Below, piece after piece: positions 51,252 to 61,013 of a stretch of DNA of 64,000 bases. The notes under the pieces are model-generated. The model saw nothing but the letters and a program-made list of their open reading frames with translations. It was not told where the DNA came from and did no database searches. Position 1 is the first letter of the stretch; every line of letters starts with the position of its first letter. The stretch covers positions 32,735,004-32,799,003 of the forward strand of contig OZ037765.1 in the NCBI GenBank assembly GCA_964035545.1. Reading direction: 5' to 3'. Source of the DNA: Bugula neritina (Eukaryota; Bryozoa; Gymnolaemata; Cheilostomatida; Bugulidae). A program made the translations under genes and the position numbers.

Positions 51252-52132
51252 GTTATACTACTTACTGTAGACACACAGACAGACTACTTACTGTAGACAG
51301 ACAGACTACTTACTGTAGACACACAGACAGACTACTTACTGTAGACACACAGACTGCTTACTGTAGACACACAGACAGACTCCTTACTGTAGACACACAG
51401 AGAGACTACTTACTGTAGACACACAGACAGACTACTCACTGTAGACACACAGACATACTACTTACTGTAGACACACAGACAGACTACTCACTGTAGACAC
51501 ACAGACTGGCTACTCACTGTAGAGACACAGACAGACTGACTACTTACTGTAGACACACAGACAGACTACTTACTGTAGACACACAGACAGACTACTCACT
51601 GTAGACACACAGACAGACTACTTACTGTAGACACACAGACAGACTACTCACTGTAGACACACAGACAGACTACTTACTGTAGACACACAGACAACTACTT
51701 ACTGTAGACACACAGACAGACTACTTACTGTAGACACACAGACAGACTACTTACTGTAGACACACAGAGAGACTACTTACTGTAGACACACAGACAGACT
51801 ACTTACTGTAGACACACAGACAGACTCCTTACTGTAGACACACAGAGAGACTACTTACTGTAGACACACAGACAGACTCCTTACTGTAGACACACAGACA
51901 GACTACTTACTGTAGACACACAGACAGACTACTCACTGTAGACACACAGACAGACTACTTACTGTAGACACACAGACAACTACTTACTGTAGACACACAG
52001 ACATACTACTTACTGTAGACACACAGACTGCTTACTGTAGACACACAGACAGACTACTTACTGTAGACACACAGATATACTACTTACTGTAGACACACAG
52101 GCAGACTACTTACTGTAGACACACAGAGAGAC
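51252..52132. repeat. 26-bp minisatellite (ACTGTAGACACACAGACAGA)
   Basis: About 34 copies of a unit near 26 bp (ACTGTAGACACACAGACAGA plus CTACTT). Variants lose one GACA, change TACTTA to TACTCA or TCCTTA, or insert an extra GACT. It lies upstream of the first coding exon found for the LRR gene. Confidence 0.95.
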
Positions 52133-52305
52133 AACTTAATTTCAATACTAAGAGTTAAAGCAAGAATAATTATTACAAATGCTGATGCCATCTTGTGTAT
52201 AGACTGTTGCTTCCTATATATATATTCAGACTCTCAGTATATTATTGTGATAGCTATCATTTATATGAAAATATTAAACAATATTTAATTTATATTTTCT
52301 TGTAG

Positions 52306-55154
52306 GTCATTTAGGAGCTCAAACACACCAATAGTTACAAAGAAGAGATTCAACTGCTATACTGTAGATGATACTCAACACTTAGTAAAGTGTATATAGG
52401 TCAAACATGGAGGAAGACACTTCTGAAGGTAATCTACCATTATTCTAAAGTATAATTTATTCAATGTAGTGTTTTCTTTCTCTAGTATAAAATTAGGCTA
52501 AAGCTAAATGTATTTCAATGCTTCTAATATTTTGATAGCATATAATCTTTTCTGATGCAAAATTTAAAAAAGAAATACATTATATGGATTAGAAGCATGC
52601 AGAACAACCAGTAGATGCCACAAAAGGGAGTAGAAAAATAAAAAACTTGGGTTGGTTATATTAAGTAAGCAACTACCTTGCTATATATAAATATGAATCC
52701 TGGGTTAGTTTAATATATCAGAAGATTACGTCTCTAATAGCATATTGAGGTAGAAAAGTAGAGCGTGGTAGTATTGAATCTCAGTAGCTAAAATATTAAC
52801 TATGATGGGGGTGTCATGTCTTTAGGATGAAAAGCAACAAAGTGATGGTGTTTGGTAAACTGTGTAATACCCAATCAAACCTGGTTTAAAGAACACCTCT
52901 TTGTTAAACTCGGTGAATTTTCTGCTATACAAATACTATATAAAATGTTACACAATTTCAAAGGCAGTTATATAGATTTATATAGTGGCCTCTGCAATTA
53001 AAAACATGAACAATATTTGCCTGTTTAAAATGCTTGTAATGTGTACAGAGCTGACCGTTATGAGTTTATCAAAGACCGGAAGGTATACTTTGTAATAATG
53101 ACTTCAAATACATACTCTATCACGTTATGAATTATTTCAACTAATTATAAGAAGTAGTTGATGATTACTGCAGCAACCAACTAGATTTAGCGATTATTCA
53201 GAGATTGCCAAAATGTTTATACAGGAAGTAGAATACACTGTGAACCATCTATATCTATTTAGCCTTCATTAACTGGCTGTGATGAAGAAGTGTTAAAAAG
53301 ATAGGGTAGCGAAATATTAATAATATCATGAGCATCAATTACAGTATGTATGTATTAATAATACTATCTCTGTGTTGTTACAGAGAGTTTCAGTATCTGG
53401 TTCAGACATTCTGGACAGAATCCTGTAGACTTGAAAGATGTAAAGCTGGCTGCAACCAAATCATGTACTTTGAGTGAAGTGAAGACTCAAGTTGGGAGTT
53501 ATCAACTCACTCACCTCAAGTTAGAGGAGACAATTCCTAAGAATATAGGAGAGATTGCTTCTCATGCTGTTTGTTTGGTACTTGAAGGTATAACTGACAA
53601 GGAGAGTCTGAATAAGTGAGTGTTTAGTTGAGTATATATGAGTCAGAGCACTTCCACTCATGATATGATTTATATATGAATTTGTTATGTAGTTTATAGT
53701 AGACATATATTATGTGTCACTATACTGTTACACTATACAGCACTAGTGTAATCTATATGCTGTTTCTTTATATTACAGTCTCAGTCAGCTAACTCAGTTA
53801 GAGGAACTACACATAGGAGGGAATACTCTCAACACAGTACCAGATGTTGTGTCATCACTCACATCACTTAAACAGTTGAATATGTGGAGTTGTGGTATAT
53901 CCAGCCTACCTGAGAGGTTTGTGTGTCACATGTTTATTACTGCTTCACAACATCATTATTACTACTCTGTAACTTATATTTATACGTAGCTTATATAGTC
54001 TATAAAATAATATTCAGGCTATAGGGTGTGGCTATAATTATTTCTGTGCTCAACCTGAGTTCCCTGTGTTATACAATTACATAGTAAGGGCAGAGTGTAG
54101 TTTTTTGGCCAGCCTCCCTCTCGAATGCATGATCATGAATAGAAAAAATGGGGGTCATGAAAATTGCATATGGTTCAAACATTTTTAATATTTTGAGACA
54201 CATAGAATCCCAGTTTATTTGTAAGCATCATATCAGATGCTACAGTCGAAGCTTTATCTGGGATATAACTTTACCAAATAATCAATAATATATTTGTAAC
54301 ATTCGGATTCGTGGTCGCATGCATCTTTTTGTGCTGCATAAAATACATATGTTATGTGTATTTTTTATTCTCTTGTTATAGTACAACTTTATATTACAGT
54401 CTCAGTCAGCTGACTCAGTTAGAGATACTACACATAGGATGGAATACTCTCAACACAGTACCAGATGTTGTGTCATCACTCACATCACTTAAATTGTTGA
54501 ATATGAGTGGATGTGGTATATCCAGTCTACCTGAGAGGTTTGTGTGTCACATGTTTATTACTACTTCACAACATCATTATTACTACTCCGTAACTTATAT
54601 TTATACACAACCCATATAGTATATAAAATAATATCCAGGCTATAGGGTGTGGCTATAATCTCTGTACTCAGCCTGAGTTCCCTGTGTTATACATTTAAAT
54701 AGTAAGGGTAGAGTGTACTTATTTTGAAAGCCCTCCTCTCGAATGACCATGAATAAAATTATTAGGACTCGTGAAAATTTCATAAGTGATTCAAACATTT
54801 TTACTAATAATATGACCAACACAAAAACCCAGTATATTTGTAAAAGTCATATTAGGTGCTAAAGCCACCAGTTTATCTGGGATATGAATTTGAAAAATCG
54901 TCAATGATATATTTGTAAAATATGAGTTGTAGTCACATGTATATTTCTGTGCTGCATAACATACATATGTTATGTGTATTTTTATTCTCTTGTCATAGTA
55001 TAACTTTATATTACAGTCTCAGTCAGCTGACGCAGTTAGAGACACTATGCATAGCATATAATCTTCTCAACACAGTACCAGATGTTGTGTCATCACTCAC
55101 ACCACTTAAGCAGTTGAAGATGAATAATTGTTGTATATCCAGTCTACCTGAGAG
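52306..55154 (+). CDS. Leucine-rich-repeat protein with triplicated LRR exon (3' end not found)
   Basis: Exons: 52306-52428 (ATG at 52407), 53384-53615, 53779-53916, 54400-54537, 55017-55154. The N-terminal part (MEEDTSE, then FSIWFRHSGQNPVDL and LTHLKLEETIPKNIGE) resembles no family I can name. Each of the last three exons is exactly 138 nt, phase 2 at both ends, and encodes 46 residues = two LRRs. The repeats read LSQLTQLEELHIGGNTL, PDVVSSLTSLKQLNMW and CGISSLPER. All three use the same unusual GTTTGT donor. The pattern fits short intracellular LRR proteins of the SHOC2/Ras-suppressor type, which act as binding scaffolds; this is inference. Exons after 55154 were not identified. The gene may continue past the transposons, or may be truncated. 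Confidence 0.65.
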
Positions 55155-55390
55155 GTTTGTGTGTCACATGTTTATTATTTCTTCTTAACATCATAACCAT
55201 CTCCCTTTAAATTATATTTATACATAACTATTAGTATATAAGATATGTACAGGTTATAAATGTGTATATAGGTATTGTGTCTCTGTACTCAGCTTGAGTT
55301 CCTTGTGTTATACAATTAAATAGTAATGGCAGAGTGTAGTTATTTGGAGAATCCTCCTCTCGAATTACCATGAGTAGAATTGTTTTAGTG
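53779..55390 (+). repeat. Tandem triplication of an exon-intron unit (~620 bp)
   Basis: Starts of the three LRR exons are spaced 621 and 617 bp. Intron sequence is copied too: each exon is followed by GTGTGTCACATGTTTATTA, later TATAGGGTGTGGCTATAAT and a Glu/Gly-poor AT-rich block ending before TATTACAG. The third downstream copy (55155-55390) is more diverged. Confidence 0.9.
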
Positions 55391-56289
55391 GGGGTGCCAA
55401 CATGCAAAAAATAAGCGGGTGGAGCACATTGACACTAACCTTTGTCGCTATATATCACTGTGAAGCCAACATTCTACTGATTTTAAATCTGCGAGTAACT
55501 TTTTTGTGTCTGGGGAGGGGGGGTTCTCGCTTGAAACGGGTGGATATACAGGGGTTGGCGAATTTTCAAGGGGGCATCATCAAATTTCAAATATGCAATT
55601 ACTTGAGTAATATTTTCTAGATATGTTGTACACCTATTAAAGTATTTTTCAAAGAAATTGTAACTAAAAATTAATAGGTGGACGGAGCCTATGGCATAAT
55701 GTATTGCTTTTTCGGATGTACCAGATATTCGCTAAGCCGCCACTTTTTTGTTGTAGCATCTAGAATGGTAATTTTTAGCATGTAGACACTCTTCAGTGTC
55801 CTTATAAGTCACACTAATTTTTAGTATATTTTGACCCTCAAAATGTTTTTTACATCTCTGAAAATCAAAAAAGTTAAAATCGAAGTTATCTCCCCCGTTT
55901 AAAAAGTTGCTTTTACCCAATATTATTGCATTTTATTAAGTGGTTTGACATTATTATAATATAAATTGAAGTTTAACCTGTTCTTATTAGCTGATGGTTC
56001 ATTTCCAGCACATAGAGGAAGTACTGCTTTAAACGCACAAATGTGAAATGTTTCATCTCTCGAATAGCTATTAACATTTATTACTTGTTTGATAATGAGC
56101 CATGTGTATTCTGCTAGTCACACACATTGTTAAAAGGCAACTTTAGAACCTGCAATTAACAGAACAAATTATTTTAGAATAATAACAACTGTTAAACAAT
56201 GCAGGAATAAGTAATCCAGAAAGGGGATATTTGTTTTCGTCATTGCTGTAGAAGTAAAATTGTTTCACCATAATTTTTGAATTTTAGTC
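55391..56289. other. Region after the LRR exons, no gene recognised
   Basis: Holds a G-rich stretch near 55510 and otherwise AT-rich sequence with short unassigned open frames. Nothing here matches a family I know, and no further LRR exon was found. Confidence 0.4.
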
Positions 56290-58800
56290 TTCTTTTGCCC
56301 GCCAACTCTGTCCATATCTACATTTTTCATATTTCGATTCACAGTGTCTTTAAAACTTAGCCTGGACCTTCCTTTGCAATGCTTACTTCCTTGAAGCAGT
56401 GAATAAAAGAGTTGTCTACAGATAAACGGCTATGGTCTATCTTATCTTGACGTCCTAGCCATCTCAAGTTCATCTGAATGAGGGTAGAGTTCAAAAATGG
56501 CTAATTAGCTCTCTTTTATACAATTTCCTTGACTAGTAATCTTGTTCCTCCAAGAGATACCCATGATTGATCATAGATATCGCATGACATATGCCTGCAC
56601 ACCGGACATGTTCAAGGTTTCAACACTATACAGTAAGGCAGCTATTACCGTAGCACGATACACCTGACACTTGACTTTGATTGGAACATGACGATTAGTT
56701 CAAAGTCTAGTCCTTGATTCTCCATACACTGCACTAGCATTTCCTATTCTCAGAGAGATTTCATTATCTACTTTAGCATTGGCAGCTACTGTGCTTCCAA
56801 GGTACTTGAAAGCTTTAAGGCCTGGCCTCACTCTCGTGAGAATCACACGGAATTTGTGTAACGATTTTCGTGAGTGATCTTCTCGTCAGACGAAACACAT
56901 AATAAATAGTCCTTGAATGAGTTTTGCACGGGATACAAACAGCAGAAAATTGGCCAACAGAGAAAAGTGGTAGAAATGAAATAATACTGTTGCTAAAATT
57001 CTATTGACCAATGAAATGGTGCTTATCGTTAATTGTGATTTTTCATCCATCGTCTTCGTTGGGTGCCCCCAACAAAGACGATTTCGTTTGAATTCCCTCA
57101 AATTTGATCATACGTTTGTGTTTTCGTGTCAAATAGACAACTTCGTGTGATTCTCACGAGCGTGTGGCCAGGCCTTTACACTTTTTCAAAGGTTATCCAT
57201 TGATGGTTGTGGTGTTTGGATTAGATGTTCTACTTTGAAAATTTTGAGGCTGATCCAGGCATTCTGTCTTCTTGATGTTGATTTTAGCACTAAAACTTTT
57301 TGCAACATTAGCAAAGTATGTATATCATCAGAGTGATATAAGGCACTATAGCACTAACACCAAAAAATAAGAAGTCTCTAACTCAGTAGTGGTTTCAATT
57401 TTAAAATTGAAATGAGGTACATCAAGTAGGTCTGCCTCTTCTCTAGTTTTTACATATATACCCTTTCCAAGCTGTCTTTAAAAGCAACTTTTAGTATGGC
57501 TGACAGGTAAAGTGAGAAAAGTATTGACGCGAGAACACATCCGTGCTTGCTTTCACGTGTTACTTCAAAATCATTTGCGAAGGAACTGCTATCATTGCTA
57601 CATATGTTTGCATGCCTGTATGAGGAGCTTCATTAATGCAAATAAACTTGTTCGTACAGCCAAACCTTTTAAGGACCTGCCAAAGGCCTGCAATAGATGT
57701 ACAATATGAAATGCCTTACTGAAGTCAAAAAATACCATATAGAGTGGCATGTTTTGTTCTGTGCACTTCTTTTGCACTTGCTTCAAGCAGAAACCATGTC
57801 TATTGTATTTCTTTCTACTCCTTAATTTACACTGAGACTCCAGTAGCACCTCTTGGGTAGTATGTGCATTTAGCCGATAGCATGCGAGAGAGATTCTTGC
57901 CTACAATAGATAAAAAATATGTGCCCAATAATTCCCCATTTACTTTCCCCATCCCCTTTCTTAAAAATCGGACAATGCCTGCATCCTTCCAGTCTGGTGG
58001 TACAGTCTTAGTGTTCCACACATTCTGTATTGACTTAAAAAGACAACCTGTCAATTTTTGACCACCATGTTTCCATATGTCAGATGGAATACTATCTCTG
58101 CCAACAGCTTTTCCATTCTGCATTGAACTAATTGCTGGCATTAGCTTATTCATATTGGGATGATCATTCAAAAGTGCAACAGGTGGCCTTTGCACCATAT
58201 TGTTATTTGCTGCTTCATCTAGCTCTCCTGGTATGTTGAGCAATTGATTGAAGTGGTCAGATAATCTTTCTAATATTTCCTCCTTTTCTTGTAGAAATGT
58301 GTATCCGTAGTAGTCACGGAGTTGAATCAATTTGGGACCATAAGCTTCATTTAGGCCTATATAGAATGCTTTCATGTCCCTTCTGTCTGCTTCCATTTAA
58401 AGTTTTATTGTTTTTTTTCCACCATCTACTTTTCATCTCTCTGGTATACCTCTGGGCTTTTTAGTAGGTCTTTCTTTTCAATATGGTATTATACTGGAGG
58501 AAAACCTGCCTCGCCTTGTTTCTCTTCTAAATCAACTGCCGTAGCAATTTATCATGTCCATTAAACCAATCTTCTTGGTGTTTCAGGATCTACTTACCCA
58601 GCACTTCAATTAACAGTTGAAAAGACTATTTTTCTCAAATCTTTCCACATTTGCTCTATGTCAACATTATGTACATCCCAACACTTTAGATTCTCATCTA
58701 ATTCCTTCTCAAGGTTTTCTCTTTTCTTCTGATCTTTCAGCATGCCGGTATTTAGTTTATGCTGTGGCTAAAACTCATTTTTCCTGTAATGAAACTTAGA
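56290..58800 (-). pseudogene. Decayed LINE (non-LTR retrotransposon) reverse transcriptase
   Basis: Read on minus from about 58790: a pre-RT region (KDQKKRENLEKELDENLKCW), RT-N sequence with NGKAVGRDSIPSDIWKHGG, the RT palm motif MPLYMVFFDFSKAFHIV, then frames corresponding to the C-terminal thumb and connection (YRATVIAALLYSVETL near 56650). Many stops and frame changes separate these blocks. The longest intact part is 57827-58396. In the palm the usual DTV after KAF reads HIV, another sign of decay. The domain order fits an RTE/CR1-type LINE, 5' truncated; the endonuclease was not found. It is interrupted by a separate small element at 56818-57175. Confidence 0.8.
56818..57175. mobile_element. 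358-bp terminal-inverted-repeat element nested in the LINE
   Basis: Terminal inverted repeats of about 33 bp: the left begins AGGCCTGGCCTCACTCTCGT and the right is its inverse with two or three mismatches (GAGCGTGTGGCCAGGCCT). It is flanked by TTA on both sides, a 3-bp target duplication as in PIF/Harbinger elements. An internal hairpin lies at about 57050-57082 (ATCGTCTTCGTTGGG against CCCAACAAAGACGAT). Removing it would rejoin the LINE's KAFKYL region, which supports insertion after the LINE. Confidence 0.8.
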
Positions 58801-59700
58801 TCTAATTCAAATATTATTGTTGTTACAAGCTTTGCAAAAAACCATACTGTAATAAGGCTAATAAATTTTAAAAAAACTTCTTATTGGCCGGCAAAATCTC
58901 TTGACTGGATTTTGTGACTGCCTTAAATTCTCAAAATGATGAAATAAGCTGAGTCTTGGTTTGCTAAGTTTAAATGATTTGATCTGAGTTTCTTTAATTT
59001 CCTGTAAAAAACAGACACCATATGATTCCCCTCTAATTTTAATAATTATATTGTCAAGTCAATTTTACCAAATCTAAATTGTTGAGATGTCTTCTGTTGT
59101 CTTCTTTCTACCAACTGCATTTTCTAAAAAGGCAGCATTGTCTTTTACGGCTCACACGAAGGTGTGTGATACCTGGACAATACTTGCTAGAGTAATAGCT
59201 TGAAATCAATTGCTGAACTTAGTTCATTGATAGCTACCGCACTATCTATAGCCTTAGCATTTCCAAATATGAGTGATTGTGGTCTAAATTTGTAGTTACT
59301 ATATTATATGCTTGTTTCTAGTCGGGTCATTTACTGTTGTTGCTAATAAAACCTGCTTATGGGTTATTTTTGTCATTCTAGTAACGGTCACCAGAAATAA
59401 CTTGAGATTAAGATGATAATCCTGTTCTAGGTCAACATGAATTTTTTTCAAAAAGTGTTTTAAATAAATTTTGAGCACAGCTATACTGCTAATATTTCAC
59501 GTACAAGTACAAGGGTTATTTTATTTTTCCACATGGATAAACTTTTGAAGCACCTTATATAAATTTTACGTCTACAGTGACGAGGAAAACAAACATTGTA
59601 ATGGATTTTAGTGGTGTAATTATTGTTAGTATTATATCGAAAGGGTCGAGACTATATGGTATGCTATTGTGGAGATCGACTACATCGACCTCCAGCGACT
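58801..59700. other. AT-rich spacer between LINE and Gypsy element
   Basis: May include the lost 5' part of the LINE, but no endonuclease motif was recognised. No gene seen. Confidence 0.35.
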
Positions 59701-60015
59701 TGTAGCTATGGCTGACAGTGGCACCACTAGTAACTACCAATCAGGACTGACATACTAATTGATAGCAGGTGGAGCTAGCTACTCGTAGTGGAAGCGCACT
59801 GAGTAGCCAACCAGGCAGAGCAGCTTGGGACTTCATTTAGAGTAGTTGTGTATTAAAGCTCACTTATTATGTAATCGTTTCTATTCATGTTTAGCAGTAA
59901 TTAGAACTTCTTGTATCGTGTAAATAATAAACTTATCATAGCGTAAACAACCTGGTGTAGTGGCTTTGTTTAAGTTGACCCACACATAATATAGTGAATT
60001 GCGAAATTCACTACA
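59701..60015 (+). mobile_element. 5' LTR of a Gypsy retrotransposon
   Basis: 315 bp bounded by TGTAG and CTACA, a 5-bp terminal inverted repeat in the TG...CA form of LTRs. It contains AATAAA at 59926-59931, and is followed after one base by the primer-binding-site-like TGGTGGCAGCGGTGG. The 3' LTR lies outside the window, so the borders cannot be checked by comparing LTRs. Confidence 0.7.
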
Positions 60016-60016
60016 G

Positions 60017-60034
60017 TGGTGGCAGCGGTGGAAT
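60017..60034 (+). promoter_or_regulatory. Putative primer-binding site
   Basis: TGGTGGCAGCGGTGGAAT directly after the LTR begins with TGG, as expected for pairing with a tRNA CCA end. The tRNA was not identified. Confidence 0.55.
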
Positions 60035-60076
60035 CCCACTTAATACAAATGCTCCTAGCCAGGAAGTAGAAAGAAG

Positions 60077-60949
60077 ATGGCCGACGAGGACGACGCGCCC
60101 GGACAGGAGCCGGCAGCAGTAGAGGAGGATCACATAGGCGGCCCAGCGCTGCCTATGGACAGGTACCACTTGCGGGCTCCCATCTTCTCAGGGGAAGAAA
60201 ATGTGGAGCAATTCATCACTGAGTTTAGTGATGTGGCGGACATCTGCGGATGGCCGAATAGGGTTACTCTGATCCAGCTGCGGTTATGTCTGACAGGGCC
60301 GGCTAAACCCTATGGGATAAGCCAGAATGTCGGGGACATATTTGAAGCATTACGAGCTCGGTTTGGATTAACCGCTCGAGATGCTCGCGTGCAACTACAG
60401 GGGCTTAGGAGAAATCCTAAGAATAACCTACGAGAGCATGCTACCGCAGTAGAACGACTGGCACAAGTCGCCTACAGCGACTTGCCTGCTGATAGTCGAC
60501 AGAGTTTAGCACTGGATGCATTCCTCCAGTCTATTAACAACCTCGGTTTGAAACAGCATTTGCTGGTGGCCGAAGTTGAGGCTATGGAGAGAGCTCTAAG
60601 GCTTGGGAATGCCTATTTCCAAGCCGACAGTGCGAGTCGACCTGGTGCGACGATGCAGCAGGTCGGGGCAGATGACGACGTGTCGACGTCGCCGGCGAAG
60701 ACAGCTGTTCAGGTCGCCTCGGCAGCAGCAGACGAATCTACTAGCTTGACCACAAGCTTGATTCGAGAACTGCTAGCCGAGATCAGGCAACTGCGCCAGC
60801 AGTCGACAGCCGAGCGACCCAGGAGGTCGTCGGTAGCTGTCGATGACAGGCGCCGCCCCGTATGCTGGGGCTGTGGTAGTGGTGGGCACTTCATACGAAG
60901 TTGCCCCCGCGATAATGGGAGGCAGTTAAACAACAACGGCCCACGGTAA
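60077..60949 (+). CDS. Gypsy Gag polyprotein
   Basis: One intact frame of 290 aa. It opens acidic (MADEDDAPGQ). The middle is helical and typical of Gypsy capsid (APIFSGEENVEQFITEFSD, then LREHATAVERLAQVAY). The end has an Arg/Ser-rich stretch and one CCHC zinc knuckle, CWGCGSGGHFIRSC, near residues 267-280. It is GC-rich compared with its surroundings. The ATG is 61 bp after the LTR. Gag forms the retrotransposon particle and binds its RNA. Confidence 0.85.
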   Translation: MADEDDAPGQEPAAVEEDHIGGPALPMDRYHLRAPIFSGEENVEQFITEFSDVADICGWPNRVTLIQLRLCLTGPAKPYGISQNVGDIFEALRARFGLTARDARVQLQGLRRNPKNNLREHATAVERLAQVAYSDLPADSRQSLALDAFLQSINNLGLKQHLLVAEVEAMERALRLGNAYFQADSASRPGATMQQVGADDDVSTSPAKTAVQVASAAADESTSLTTSLIRELLAEIRQLRQQSTAERPRRSSVAVDDRRRPVCWGCGSGGHFIRSCPRDNGRQLNNNGPR

Positions 60950-61013
60950 CTTCCGCCGACCGTGGGCCCCAGTTTAACTCCCAAGGCAGAGGCTAAGGCC
61001 CAAACCCCACCGG

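Larger units (their letters stand above)
49012..52305. other. Intergenic region with repeats, TRMT10A to LRR gene
   Basis: Holds the TRMT10A 3' UTR, a trinucleotide microsatellite, a hAT-like fragment and a 0.9-kb minisatellite, listed separately. 50913-51010 is bounded by AG and GT and could be a 5' UTR exon of the LRR gene, but nothing proves it. No other coding sequence was recognised. Confidence 0.4.
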
